Part shown: piece by piece, positions 18,846-27,084 of the stretch
Numbering within the stretch: the stretch's first letter is position 1
How the letters are laid out: each line of letters begins with the position of its first letter
Source of the DNA: Mycobacterium shimoidei
Lineage (GTDB): Bacteria; Actinomycetota; Actinomycetes; Mycobacteriales; Mycobacteriaceae
Length of the DNA stretch: 64,000 nucleotides
NCBI GenBank assembly: GCA_002101905.1
Contig: LQPU01000019.1
Location: forward strand, 26,199-90,198
Direction: 5' to 3'
The notes under the pieces: model-generated
The model's database searches: none
What the model saw: the letters and a program-made list of their open reading frames with translations, nothing else
What the model was told of the DNA's origin: nothing
Made by a program: the position numbers and the translations under genes

Positions 18846-19246
18846 GCCGGCACCGCTTGGGCTCGTGGCGTCGCGCCGACCGGAACTATCTCTTTGCCCA
18901 GCGGCACCAGCGACACCGGAATCAGCTTGAGGTTGGCCAGCGCCAACGGAATCCCGATGATGGTGGCCGCCTGCGCGAGCGCGGTTGTCAGATGAATGAC
19001 GGTCAGCGAGATGCCGAATAACAGGACCCAGATGACATTGCCGATCAGCGCTCCCGGCCGCGCGCCGGGCTTCTCGACGATGGTGCGCCCGAAGGGCCAG
19101 AGGGCATATGAGGCGATGCGCAGCGAAGCGAAGCCGAACGGGATGGTGATGATCAGCAGGAAGCAGACGAGCGCGGCGAGCAGGTATCCCGCGGCCAGCC
19201 AGATGCCGCCGAAGACCAGCCAGATGATGTTCAGGATCAGGCGCAT
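18842..19246 (-). CDS. YccF-like integral membrane protein (Rv0870c-type)
   Basis: 134-residue membrane protein, orthologue of Rv0870c, with two YccF-type repeats. At least four hydrophobic segments are visible: LILNIIWLVFGGIWLAAGYL, ALVCFLLIITIPFGFASL, ALIGNVIWVLLFGISLTVI and TTALAQAATIIGIPLALA. The conserved repeat element IP-FG-A (IPFGFASLRIASYALWPFG; IPLALANLKLIPVSLVPLG) appears twice. The start at 19246 follows GGAGGAGAT, a strong Shine-Dalgarno. Function unknown. It is translationally coupled to moaA2 although no link to molybdenum metabolism is known. Confidence 0.88.
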   Translation of the reverse strand: MRLILNIIWLVFGGIWLAAGYLLAALVCFLLIITIPFGFASLRIASYALWPFGRTIVEKPGARPGALIGNVIWVLLFGISLTVIHLTTALAQAATIIGIPLALANLKLIPVSLVPLGKEIVPVGATPRAQAVPA

Positions 19247-19325
19247 ATCTCCTCCACCGGTACGGCCAGCGTACCGACTCAACGGGGGTGCTCGGGCAGC
19301 CGGCATCCGAGTAGGATTTGCAGTC

Positions 19326-19347
19326 GCGTCCTGCGCAGGCGGGACGC
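19326..19347 (+). promoter_or_regulatory. hairpin in the cspB leader
   Basis: GCGTCC (19326-19331) and GGACGC (19342-19347) form a perfect 6-bp stem with a 10-nt loop, followed by a T-rich stretch (TTCCTTGTGTTGCCTTT), about 50 nt before the cspB start. It could be an attenuator or a temperature-responsive leader element, or part of no regulatory structure. Evidence is only the symmetry and position. Confidence 0.35.
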
Positions 19348-19395
19348 TTCCTTGTGTTGCCTTTAGTGGATGCATCAGACAAGCAGGTGAGACCA

Positions 19396-19797
19396 GTGCC
19401 GACCGGCAAGGTGAAGTGGTACGACGCCGCCAAGGGCTTCGGCTTCTTGTCCCAGGAGGACGGCGAAGACGTCTACGTCCGCTCCTCGGCGCTGCCCGAG
19501 GGGGTCGAGGATCTCAAGACCGGCCAGCGTGTCGAGTTCGGTATCGCCACCGGGCGGCGCGGGCCGCAGGCGTTGAGTCTCAAGCTGATCGATCCGCCGC
19601 CCAGCCTGTCTCGACGCCGGGAACCGGCTGAGCACAAGCACAGCCCTGACGAACTGCACGGCATGGTGGAGGACATGATCACCCTGCTGGAAAGCACGGT
19701 GCAGCCCGAGCTACGCAAGGGGCGCTACCCCGACCGCAAGACCGCGCGGCGCGTCTCGGAGGTGGTCAAGGCGGTGGCCCGAGAGCTCGACGCCTGA
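19396..19797 (+). CDS. cspB: cold-shock domain protein CspB
   Basis: 133-residue protein, orthologue of Rv0871 (about 135 aa). The N-terminal cold-shock domain is [20 protein letters not shown] with RNP1-like KGFGFL and RNP2-like DVYVRSSAL. The C-terminal helical extension (from about residue 78: [20 protein letters not shown] to AVARELDA) is typical of the longer mycobacterial type. The GTG at 19396 gives the family N-terminus; a longer in-frame opening from 19318 adds unconserved residues. It probably binds single-stranded RNA/DNA as an RNA chaperone. Confidence 0.92.
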   Translation: MPTGKVKWYDAAKGFGFLSQEDGEDVYVRSSALPEGVEDLKTGQRVEFGIATGRRGPQALSLKLIDPPPSLSRRREPAEHKHSPDELHGMVEDMITLLESTVQPELRKGRYPDRKTARRVSEVVKAVARELDA

Positions 19798-19850
19798 GGA
19801 AAAGCCGTCGGCCGACGAAAACGTGCGCCAAAGCGTACTGGCGAGTAACA

Positions 19851-19879
19851 CTGGGTACTACCACCCCGGGAGTACCCAG
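19851..19879. promoter_or_regulatory. inverted repeat upstream of fadE10
   Basis: CTGGGTACT (19851-19859) and AGTACCCAG (19871-19879) are perfect 9-bp arms around an 11-nt spacer, 27 nt upstream of the fadE10 ATG. The layout matches an operator for a TetR-type regulator or a promoter-overlapping dyad. The rest of the 19798-19905 gap contains a 12-bp self-complementary CGTCGGCCGACG (19806-19817), possibly the cspB terminator stem. Confidence 0.5.
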
Positions 19880-19905
19880 GGAGCCCGTCCAGCGAGGAGT
19901 GTCCG

Positions 19906-21843
19906 ATGGCGCAGCAGGTACAGGTCACCGAGGAGCAAGCGAGAGCCGTAGCCGAGGAGTCACGCGAATCCGGCTGGGATAAACCGTCTTTCGCTAAAGA
20001 GCTTTTCCTCGGTCGCTTTCCACTAGATCTGATTCACCCGTTTCCCCGGCCGACCGACGAGGACGCCGCCCGCACCGACGCTTTCCTGACCAAGCTGGGC
20101 GAGTTTCTCCGCGGGGTCGACGGCAGCGTGATCGAACGCGATGCCCAGATTCCCGACGAATACGTGAAGGGCTTTGCTGACCTGGGCTGCTTCGGGATGA
20201 AGATTCCCGTCGAGTACGGCGGCCTGGGCATGTCGCAGGTAGCCTACAACCGCGCCCTGATGATGGTGTCGTCGGTGCATCCGAGTCTGGGCGCACTGCT
20301 GTCGGCGCACCAGTCGATCGGGGTGCCCGAACCGCTCAAGCTGGCCGGCACCGAGGAACAGAAGCAAAAGTTCCTGCCGCGCTGTGCGGCCGGAGGGATC
20401 TCGGCGTTCCTGCTGACCGAACCGGACGTGGGCTCCGACCCGGCGCGGCTGGCGTCCACGGCGATCCCGGTCGACGACGGGCAGGCCTACCAGCTCGACG
20501 GCGTGAAGTTGTGGACCACCAACGGCGTCGTCGCCGATCTGCTGGTGGTGATGGCCCGCGTACCCAAGAGCGAGGGACACCGGGGCGGAATCAGCGCGTT
20601 TGTCGTCGAGGCCGATTCACCCGGCATCACCGTCGAACGCCGCAACAAGTTCATGGGGCTGCGCGGCATCGAAAACGGTGTGACCCGGATGCATCGGGTA
20701 CGAGTCCCTCGCGAAAACCTCATCGGGCGCGAAGGCGACGGTCTGAAGATCGCGCTGACCACGCTGAATGCCGGGCGGCTGGCCATCCCGGCGATTGCCG
20801 CCGGTTCGGCGAAATGGTCGTTGAAGATCGCACGGGAGTGGTCGTGTGAACGGGTGCAATGGGGCAAGCCGGTGGGCGAGCACGCCGCCGTCGCCAACAA
20901 GATCGCGTTTATCGCGGCGACCGCCTACGCCCTGGAATCGGCGTTGGAGCTGTCCGGGCAGATGGCCGACGAAGGCCGCAACGACATCCGGATCGAGGCG
21001 GCGCTGGCCAAGCTGTGGTCGAGCGAAATGGCCTGCGTGATCGCCGACGAACTGGTGCAAATCCGCGGCGGCCGCGGCTATGAAACCGCCGAGTCGCTGG
21101 CGGCCCGCGGTGAGCGTGCGGTACCGGTGGAGCAGGTCGTGCGCGACCTGCGCATCAACCGGATCTTCGAAGGTTCCAGTGAGATCATGCGGTTACTGAT
21201 CGCCCGTGAGGCCGTCGACGCGCACCTGAGTGCCGCCGGGGACCTGGCGAACCCCAAAGCCGATATGCGCCAGAAGGCCAAGGCGGCCGCCGGCGCGAGC
21301 GGGTTCTACGCGAAGTGGTTGCCGCAGTTGGTATTCGGTGAAGGACAGCTCCCGACGAGCTACCGCGATTTCGGCCCCCTGGCAACCCACCTGCGGTTCG
21401 TCGAACGCTCGTCACGCAAGCTCGCCCGCAACACGTTCTACGGAATGGCGCGCTGGCAGGCGGCTTTGGAGCAAAAGCAGGGATTCCTCGGCCGCGTCGT
21501 GGACATCGGCGCGGAGCTGTTCGCCATGGCGGCATCGTGCGTGCGCGCCGAGGCGCAACGGGCCGCCGACCGCGCCGAAGGTGACCAGGCGTACGAATTG
21601 GCCGACGCGTTCTGCCAGCAGGCCACCTTGCGGGTGGAGGCGCTCTTCGACGCGTTGTGGACCAATACCGACGGCACCGACTTGCGGCTGGCGCGAAATG
21701 TGCTGGCGGGCAGGTATACCTGGCTCGAGGAGGGCATCCTCGACCAGTCCGAGGGCACCGGGCCATGGATCGCCCATTGGGAACCCGGCCCGTCCACCGA
21801 GGAGAATGTGGCGCGGCGGTTCCTGACGGCCGCCTCGTCATGA
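19906..21843 (+). CDS. fadE10: acyl-CoA dehydrogenase FadE10
   Basis: 645-residue VLCAD-type acyl-CoA dehydrogenase, orthologue of Rv0873 (about 650 aa). The FAD/substrate domains show AFLLTEPDVGSDPARL, LWTTNGVVADLLVV and FMGLRGIENGVTRMHRVRVP. The helical domain contains WGKPVGEHAAVANKIA and QIRGGRGYETAESLAARGE, and a long C-terminal extension begins after about residue 440. It catalyses the first oxidation of acyl-CoA in beta-oxidation. The start follows GCGAGGAGTGTCCG. The PE_PGRS15 gene that precedes it in H37Rv is absent. Its stop overlaps the start of the next gene (ATGA). Confidence 0.95.
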   Translation: MAQQVQVTEEQARAVAEESRESGWDKPSFAKELFLGRFPLDLIHPFPRPTDEDAARTDAFLTKLGEFLRGVDGSVIERDAQIPDEYVKGFADLGCFGMKIPVEYGGLGMSQVAYNRALMMVSSVHPSLGALLSAHQSIGVPEPLKLAGTEEQKQKFLPRCAAGGISAFLLTEPDVGSDPARLASTAIPVDDGQAYQLDGVKLWTTNGVVADLLVVMARVPKSEGHRGGISAFVVEADSPGITVERRNKFMGLRGIENGVTRMHRVRVPRENLIGREGDGLKIALTTLNAGRLAIPAIAAGSAKWSLKIAREWSCERVQWGKPVGEHAAVANKIAFIAATAYALESALELSGQMADEGRNDIRIEAALAKLWSSEMACVIADELVQIRGGRGYETAESLAARGERAVPVEQVVRDLRINRIFEGSSEIMRLLIAREAVDAHLSAAGDLANPKADMRQKAKAAAGASGFYAKWLPQLVFGEGQLPTSYRDFGPLATHLRFVERSSRKLARNTFYGMARWQAALEQKQGFLGRVVDIGAELFAMAASCVRAEAQRAADRAEGDQAYELADAFCQQATLRVEALFDALWTNTDGTDLRLARNVLAGRYTWLEEGILDQSEGTGPWIAHWEPGPSTEENVARRFLTAASS

Positions 21844-22853
21844 CAGCGTCGTACGTCGCAACATCAGGGGAGTTCAACCGCGATTCCAATTACATCGCGA
21901 CCCGGATCACCGCCGACGGACGCGACGGCTATCCGGTCGAGCCGGGCCGCTACCGGTTGATCGTCGCGCGTGCGTGCCCCTGGGCGAACCGGGCGATCAT
22001 CGTTCGGCGGCTACTCGGCTTGGAAGATGCTATTTCCATTGGGTTTTGCGGCCCAACCCACGACGAGCGGAGCTGGACATTCGATCTGGATCCCGGCGGT
22101 GTCGATCCGGTGCTGAAAATTCCGCGGTTGCAAGACGCCTATTTCAAGCGGTTCCCCGACTACCCGAAAGGCATCACGGTCCCGGCGATTGTCGATGTGC
22201 CCACCGGCGCGGTCGTCACCAACGATTTCGCGCAGATGACGTTGGACTTGTCAACGCAGTGGACGGCCTATCACCGCGACGGCGCTCCGAACCTTTACCC
22301 CGAACCGCTGCGCGCTGAGATCGACGAAGTGGCGCAACGGATCTACACCGAGATCAACAACGGTGTGTACCGCTGCGGCTTCGCCGGTACCCAGGAGGCC
22401 TATGACGCGGCCTACGAGCGGCTGTTCGCCGGGCTGGACTGGGTCAGCGATCGGCTGGCGAGGCAGCGGTATCTGGTGGGCGACACCATCACCGAGGCTG
22501 ACGTGCGGTTGTTCACCACACTGGCCCGATTCGATCCGGTTTATCACGGGCATTTCAAGTGCAATCGCACCAAGTTGTCCGAAATGCCGGTGCTGTGGGC
22601 ATATGCGCGTGATCTGTTCCAGACACCCGGTTTCGGCGACACGGTAGATTTCGTCCAGATCAAGCAGCACTACTACATCGTGCACGCGGACATCAACCCC
22701 ACCCGCATCGTGCCGCGCGGCCCCGATCTGTCCGGTTGGCTCACCCCGCACGGTCGGGAAGCGTTGGGCGGTAGGCCATTTGGCGACGGCACACCACCCG
22801 GGCCACCGGTGGACGGCGAGCGCGTGCCCCCCGGCCACGGGGCGGACGGCTAA
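21840..22853 (+). CDS. glutathione S-transferase-like protein (Xi class / glutathionyl-hydroquinone reductase family)
   Basis: 337-residue protein with the Xi-class active-site motif RACPWANR (catalytic C46), a thioredoxin-fold domain with VPAIVDVPTGAVVTNDF, and a helical C-terminal domain (GDTITEADVRLFTTLARFDPVYHGHFKCN). Such enzymes reduce glutathionyl-hydroquinones. Mycobacteria lack glutathione and use mycothiol, so the real thiol may differ. The start at 21840 overlaps the fadE10 stop by 4 nt. It converges with the DUF2771 gene, overlapping it by 4 nt. I do not recall it at this place in M. tuberculosis. Confidence 0.88.
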   Translation: MTASYVATSGEFNRDSNYIATRITADGRDGYPVEPGRYRLIVARACPWANRAIIVRRLLGLEDAISIGFCGPTHDERSWTFDLDPGGVDPVLKIPRLQDAYFKRFPDYPKGITVPAIVDVPTGAVVTNDFAQMTLDLSTQWTAYHRDGAPNLYPEPLRAEIDEVAQRIYTEINNGVYRCGFAGTQEAYDAAYERLFAGLDWVSDRLARQRYLVGDTITEADVRLFTTLARFDPVYHGHFKCNRTKLSEMPVLWAYARDLFQTPGFGDTVDFVQIKQHYYIVHADINPTRIVPRGPDLSGWLTPHGREALGGRPFGDGTPPGPPVDGERVPPGHGADG

Positions 22854-23338
22854 AACAGCGTTCGCACCGACCACTCGGCGTGTGGGACGTCGTGCAACTG
22901 ACCGGCGGGGTCGACCACCAAGGTCAGCAGTTGCACGACGATTCCGGCCAAGCGCCCGCGCTGCGGGTCGACGGTGGGAATGGTGACCGCCAGCCGACTG
23001 CCCGGTCGAAACATGGTGGCGGTGGTGTTCGCCTCGTCGGCATATACCCGCAGCAGTCGCCACGGTGCCCGGCCGATCGAACTCGGCACCGAAAGCTGCA
23101 CGGGATCAACGGCATTCACCGGTAATTCGCCCTGGGTATGCGGGGTCTGGCAATCGGTCACGTCGAGCACGTCGCAATACAGGTACGGCCCGACCCGGGT
23201 CAGGTGACCGTGCGAATACGCGCTGATCTCGGGTCGCACCGGGCCGCGTTCACCGACAAGCAACCAGGCACCGATTCCCGCGGCGGTCGCGGTCATTACC
23301 ACCACGACCGCCACCAGCACGGCGAGCGGACGTTTCAC
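22850..23338 (-). CDS. exported/lipoprotein-like protein, DUF2771 (Rv0875c-type)
   Basis: 162-residue protein, the same length as Rv0875c. The N-terminus is MKRPLAVLVAVVVVMTATAA, one hydrophobic segment acting as anchor or signal, with the remainder predicted outside: SAYSHGHLTRVGPYLYCDVLDVTDCQTPHTQGELPV with two cysteines. No catalytic motif. The GTG start at 23338 overlaps the upstream MFS gene stop (GTGA), giving an operon. Function unknown. Confidence 0.85.
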   Translation of the reverse strand: MKRPLAVLVAVVVVMTATAAGIGAWLLVGERGPVRPEISAYSHGHLTRVGPYLYCDVLDVTDCQTPHTQGELPVNAVDPVQLSVPSSIGRAPWRLLRVYADEANTTATMFRPGSRLAVTIPTVDPQRGRLAGIVVQLLTLVVDPAGQLHDVPHAEWSVRTLF

Positions 23339-24936
23339 TGCGGCGTCACCAGGTTGGTGGGGTCGTGCTCGACCAGGACGGGCCGGTTTCCGCCCAGCCC
23401 GGGTATCAACGAGTGGCCCCGGAAGCTGACCACAGTCTGGGCCAGACCCAGGATGAGCAGCGCGCCCACCGCAGTGAAGCCGACCCACAGCTCGGTGTAG
23501 AGCAGCACGCCCAGCGTGCCGCCGAGCACCCAGGCCAGCTGCAGCGTCGACTCGGAACGGCCGAACGCCGAGGCGCGGGATTCTTCGGGCAGGTCGTCTT
23601 GCAACGAAGCGTCCAGTGAGGCCTTGGCGATCGCACTCGCCCCGGAGGTGATCAAGGTGGCGATGGCGGCCGCCGGCAGGGTGCCGGCCACGGCCGCGGC
23701 CAGTGCCGATGCAGTGACCGCCACCGTGCAGCGCACCACCAGCACGGCGGGCCTGCCCAGCTGCAACCGCGCGCTGGTGAAGTTGCCCACGAAATTCCCG
23801 ACCGCCGCTGCCGCCCCGATCAACCCCAACATGGCCAGCTGCACCCAGCCACTGGCGTCGTGCGCCTTGGCGACGAACGCCGGATACAAGAACAGAAAGC
23901 CGACCATGACTTTGATCGTGGAATTACCCCACAATGCGGTAATGATGTTGCGGCCCAACGGTTGCAGCAAGCTACGGGGTCCGCTTCGCGGCTGTTGGTT
24001 GCGATAACTCAACGTGGTCGGGACCTCGCCGGCGGTCACCTCGACCCATCGGGGGATCCGCATCGACAATGCCGCGCCGACCACGGTGACCGCGACGATG
24101 ACGAACAAGGCGCCCGGCAGACCGAACAAGTGGGTGAGCGCAAACTCGATGCCGCTGGCGATGCCACCGCCCACGATGGTGCCGCCCAACAGCCCGAACA
24201 TGGTCAGCCGGGAGTTGACCCGCACCAAATCGATCGTGGGCGGCATCACCCGCGGAGTTACCGCGCTGCGCAACACGGAGAACGACTTCGACAGCACCAT
24301 CATGGCCAGCGCGCTGGGGTAGAGCACCCAGGACGGGAAGCTGCCGGTCGCGCTGTCGTAGTTGGCGATCAGCACGATCGCCAGCGCGGTGCGCAGTACG
24401 AACGAGGCCGCCAGCGCGACGCGCCGGCCGTGCTGCAGCCGGTCGAGCGCCGGACCGATCAGCGGCGCGATCACCGCGAACGGCGCAATCGTGATCAGCA
24501 GGTACAGCGCGACCCTGTCCTTGCTCTCCCCGGTGGCCGCCGCGAAGAACAGCGTGTTGGCCAGCGCGACGGCCATCGCGGAGTCGACCGCGGAATTGGC
24601 CACCACCGGCCAGGTCAGCGCGGTGAGCCCGGATCGGTCGGCGCCGTCGGCGGTCGCCGCCCGATGCACCAATCCGTACATCCGTGAACCCATTTCGCGG
24701 CTGCGCAGTGCCGCGGCGCGGGTGACTGTGATGCGCTCGGAATTGCGGGTTTGACGTGGCGGCTCTTTCCCGGGGGACGGACCGTACCGGCGGGCCCGGT
24801 CGCGTCCGGACCGGTCCTGCAATGGCGGCAGATAGCGGTTGGCGCTGGGCATCGGGGGGCGGCGCGGTCGCCGATCGCCCGAGTCGTCGGCCGGATAGTT
24901 GGCCATGCCGGGGTGCTCGGGCCGCTGTCTGGACAC
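23335..24936 (-). CDS. MFS-like integral membrane transporter (Rv0876c-type)
   Basis: 533-residue membrane protein, orthologue of Rv0876c (about 548 aa). About 100 N-terminal hydrophilic residues rich in Arg/Pro precede roughly 10-12 transmembrane helices (for example AALVMVLSKSF-type segments, LVTFLLGGTIVGGGIASGI-like, ATVGNFVGNFTSARLQLG). The layout fits the major facilitator superfamily; substrate unknown. The GTG start at 24936 gives MSRQRPEHPGMANYPADD, resembling the recalled orthologue N-terminus. It is coupled to the DUF2771 gene and divergent from the DUF3027 gene. Confidence 0.82.
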   Translation of the reverse strand: MSRQRPEHPGMANYPADDSGDRRPRRPPMPSANRYLPPLQDRSGRDRARRYGPSPGKEPPRQTRNSERITVTRAAALRSREMGSRMYGLVHRAATADGADRSGLTALTWPVVANSAVDSAMAVALANTLFFAAATGESKDRVALYLLITIAPFAVIAPLIGPALDRLQHGRRVALAASFVLRTALAIVLIANYDSATGSFPSWVLYPSALAMMVLSKSFSVLRSAVTPRVMPPTIDLVRVNSRLTMFGLLGGTIVGGGIASGIEFALTHLFGLPGALFVIVAVTVVGAALSMRIPRWVEVTAGEVPTTLSYRNQQPRSGPRSLLQPLGRNIITALWGNSTIKVMVGFLFLYPAFVAKAHDASGWVQLAMLGLIGAAAAVGNFVGNFTSARLQLGRPAVLVVRCTVAVTASALAAAVAGTLPAAAIATLITSGASAIAKASLDASLQDDLPEESRASAFGRSESTLQLAWVLGGTLGVLLYTELWVGFTAVGALLILGLAQTVVSFRGHSLIPGLGGNRPVLVEHDPTNLVTPQ

Positions 24937-24999
24937 GAATCAATTCTCACCCATGCCGCCTAGTCGGCTGTGCAGGCGCTACGGCAGTATTGAAGGCAT

Positions 25000-25770
25000 A
25001 TGGAGACAGCGGACAGCGTGACGCAGTGGGCGGACGGGCTGGCACCGATCCTTACCGGCGCGGTCGAGCAGGCGCGCGCGGCCATCGTCGAGTTCAGCGG
25101 CGCCGACACTGTCGGTGACTACCTTGGGGTCGACTACGAAGACCCGACCGCGGCGACCCACCGATTCCTGGCCCACATCCCCGGCTACCAGGGCTGGCAG
25201 TGGGCCGTTGTGGTGGCCGCCCACCCGGGCGCCGACCACGCCACGGTCAGCGAGGTGGTGTTGGTTCCGGGCCCGACCGCATTGCTGGCGCCGCCGTGGG
25301 TGCCCTGGGAACAGCGGATCAGGCCGGGCGACCTGAGCCCCGGCGATCTGCTCGCGCCACCGCGGGACGACCCGCGACTGGTGCCGGGTTACACGGCCAG
25401 CGGTGACCCACTTCTCGACGAGACCGCCGCCGAGATCGGCTTGGGGCGGCGTTGGGTGATGAGCGCGTTCGGCCGAGCGGCGGCCGCGCAGCGCTGGCAC
25501 GACGGCGACTACGGCCCGAACTCGGCGATGGCCCGGTCCACCAAACGGGTTTGCCGCGACTGCGGTTTCTTCCTGCCACTGGCCGGGTCGCTGGGCGCGA
25601 TGTTCGGGGTGTGCGGCAACGAGTTCTCCGCCGACGGTCACGTCGTCGACCACGAGTACGGCTGCGGCGCGCACTCCGACACGCCGGCCCCCGCCGGCAG
25701 CGGCTCACCGGCCTACGCTCCCTACGACGACGGCGTGCTCGACGTCACCGAGCCGGCCAAGAACGACTAG
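25000..25770 (+). CDS. conserved DUF3027 protein (Rv0877-type)
   Basis: 256-residue soluble protein, orthologue of Rv0877. A putative metal-binding C-terminal part carries VCRDCGFFLPL, FGVCGNEFSADG and HEYGCGAHSD, with Cys/His spacing suggesting a zinc site. The N-terminal part contains DYLGVDYEDPTAATHRF and IPGYQGWQWAVVVAAHPG. No reaction is known; the family is actinobacterial. It converges with the SRPBCC gene (4-nt overlap). Confidence 0.85.
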   Translation: METADSVTQWADGLAPILTGAVEQARAAIVEFSGADTVGDYLGVDYEDPTAATHRFLAHIPGYQGWQWAVVVAAHPGADHATVSEVVLVPGPTALLAPPWVPWEQRIRPGDLSPGDLLAPPRDDPRLVPGYTASGDPLLDETAAEIGLGRRWVMSAFGRAAAAQRWHDGDYGPNSAMARSTKRVCRDCGFFLPLAGSLGAMFGVCGNEFSADGHVVDHEYGCGAHSDTPAPAGSGSPAYAPYDDGVLDVTEPAKND

Positions 25771-26222
25771 CCGCTCTCGGCCGCGGCTTTGATCCGTGCC
25801 AGCGAGGTATTCATTCCCTCGATGAGCTCGCGCTCGAAGGAGTCTTCTCCGCCCAGCACGGCGTTCACGGTCATGGTCGAGATCGGCTTGACGCCGTTTT
25901 CGGCATGCCGGCTTTCGATCACCCGGGTGCCCTCGGGGATCGGCTGCAGCTCGTAGCTCCAGATCGTGCCGTTGGCGTTGACCCTGAACGCGAGCTTCTG
26001 GTCGGGGATCACCTCGACGATCGTGCACGTCGTGGGCCAGAACAGTTGCTTGCGACGGTTCAGGTTGAGCGTGCGGGTGCCCTGGCGGATCGGGCCAAGC
26101 GGCTTCATCCACCGGCACTGCGGACTCCATTGCGGCATCCTGCCGAGGTCGGACACCAATGCCCAGACCTTCGCCGGTGGCGCCTTGATATCGACCTGTG
26201 CCTGCAACAGCGGCGCTGCCAT
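25767..26222 (-). CDS. SRPBCC (START-like) family protein
   Basis: 151-residue protein with the polyketide-cyclase/START-like fold: VDIKAPPAKVWALVSDLGRMPQWSPQCR at the N-terminus and a C-terminal long helix (FERELIEGMNTSLARIKAAAE). It is preceded by SD-like GGAGGAAGTGA. Four 11-bp direct repeats lie 30-75 nt upstream of its start. The fold binds hydrophobic ligands; no specific function is known. It occupies the place where H37Rv has PPE13 (Rv0878c). Confidence 0.8.
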   Translation of the reverse strand: MAAPLLQAQVDIKAPPAKVWALVSDLGRMPQWSPQCRWMKPLGPIRQGTRTLNLNRRKQLFWPTTCTIVEVIPDQKLAFRVNANGTIWSYELQPIPEGTRVIESRHAENGVKPISTMTVNAVLGGEDSFERELIEGMNTSLARIKAAAESG

Positions 26223-26253
26223 TCACTTCCTCCTAGTCGCCCAACGGTTTTAA

Positions 26254-26297
26254 CGATGTCCTAGCGATGTCTTGGCGATGTCTTGGCGATGTCATTG
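26254..26297. repeat. four 11-bp direct repeats (CGATGTCTTGG-like)
   Basis: Units CGATGTCCTAG, CGATGTCTTGG, CGATGTCTTGG and CGATGTCATTG run head-to-tail with no spacer. They cover the 3' end of the Rv0879c-type gene and the upstream region of the SRPBCC gene. The 11-bp period places each unit on the same DNA face, as expected for cooperative binding of a regulator. They may equally be replication slippage. Confidence 0.7.
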
Positions 26298-26561
26298 TGG
26301 TTCGCGATACTTCAGCCCGGTTTGGGCTCCCCGCGCGCCGCGCCGAACCGCGTCGCGCTGCCACATGAAGATGCCGGTGCCCAGCAGCCCGACTGCCAGA
26401 CCGGCCAACGTCACCGGTCGCCAGTGCTCCAGCTCCGGTACGACGAACGCGGCCACCGCCGCCGCGAGCCAGCCCAGCGCGCCGACCCCGATGACCGGCC
26501 ATACCTCCAGCAAGGAATCCGGTAGCTGGGGCAGTTCCGGGGTGGAATCGGGCTCAGACAT
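26292..26561 (-). CDS. small membrane protein, DUF2530 (Rv0879c-type)
   Basis: 89-residue protein, orthologue of Rv0879c (91 aa). Two transmembrane helices: [20 protein letters not shown] and [21 protein letters not shown] conserved cytosolic tail follows ([18 protein letters not shown]). The start at 26561 gives [10 protein letters not shown]. It is divergent from the MarR gene. Function unknown. Confidence 0.85.
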   Translation of the reverse strand: MSEPDSTPELPQLPDSLLEVWPVIGVGALGWLAAAVAAFVVPELEHWRPVTLAGLAVGLLGTGIFMWQRDAVRRGARGAQTGLKYREPQ

Positions 26562-26586
26562 CCAGTTCACGCTAACGGATGGGTTA

Positions 26587-26610
26587 TCTGTCGGTGATTC
26601 TGTCGGTGAT
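26587..26610. repeat. 12-bp tandem duplication upstream of the MarR gene
   Basis: TCTGTCGGTGAT occurs twice in direct succession (26587-26598 and 26599-26610) in the 91-nt divergent gap between the DUF2530 gene and the MarR gene, 43 nt before the MarR GTG. It could be a duplicated operator half or a slippage product. Confidence 0.6.
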
Positions 26611-26652
26611 TTGGCGTTGACGATCCGAGGTTGTGTCGTAACGTTCGGGGCT

Positions 26653-27084
26653 GTGACCGACGTCGATACGCGGCTGGCCAGCGACTTGTCGTTAGCGGTG
26701 ATGCGCCTGGCGAGACAACTGCGTTTTCGCAGGCCTTCGTCGCCGGTGTCGTTGTCGCAGCTGTCGGCGTTGTCCACACTGGCCAAAGAGGGGCCGATGA
26801 CGCCCGGCGCGCTGGCCATCCGGGAACGGGTCCGGCCGCCGTCGATGACGCGAGTGATCGCCTCACTGGCCGATCTGGGCTTCGTGGACCGCACGGCCCA
26901 CCCCGACGACGGTCGGCAGGTGCTGGTCTCGGTTTCCGAGGCCGGCAACGAGCTGATCGAGGCCGAACGTCGCGCCAGTCAGGAATGGCTTGCGCAGCGG
27001 CTGGCGTGTTTAGCTCGCGAGGAGCGTTGCACGCTCCGCGAGGCCGCAAATCTGATGCTGGCGCTCGTTGACGAAAGTCCGTGA
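26653..27084 (+). CDS. MarR-family transcriptional regulator (Rv0880-type)
   Basis: 143-residue winged-helix regulator, the same length as Rv0880. The wHTH core reads [47 protein letters not shown] and [14 protein letters not shown] (wing). The orthologue is an oxidation/envelope-stress-associated MarR in M. tuberculosis. GTG 26653 gives the family N-terminus [20 protein letters not shown]. Its stop overlaps the downstream methyltransferase start (GTGA). Confidence 0.92.
   Translation: MTDVDTRLASDLSLAVMRLARQLRFRRPSSPVSLSQLSALSTLAKEGPMTPGALAIRERVRPPSMTRVIASLADLGFVDRTAHPDDGRQVLVSVSEAGNELIEAERRASQEWLAQRLACLAREERCTLREAANLMLALVDESP

Noticed and set aside
17763..19433. A longer MoaA2 start extending to 19433
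   Set aside because: The extra sequence is antisense-type low-complexity overlapping the YccF-like gene; the ATG at 18845 gives the family N-terminus and length.
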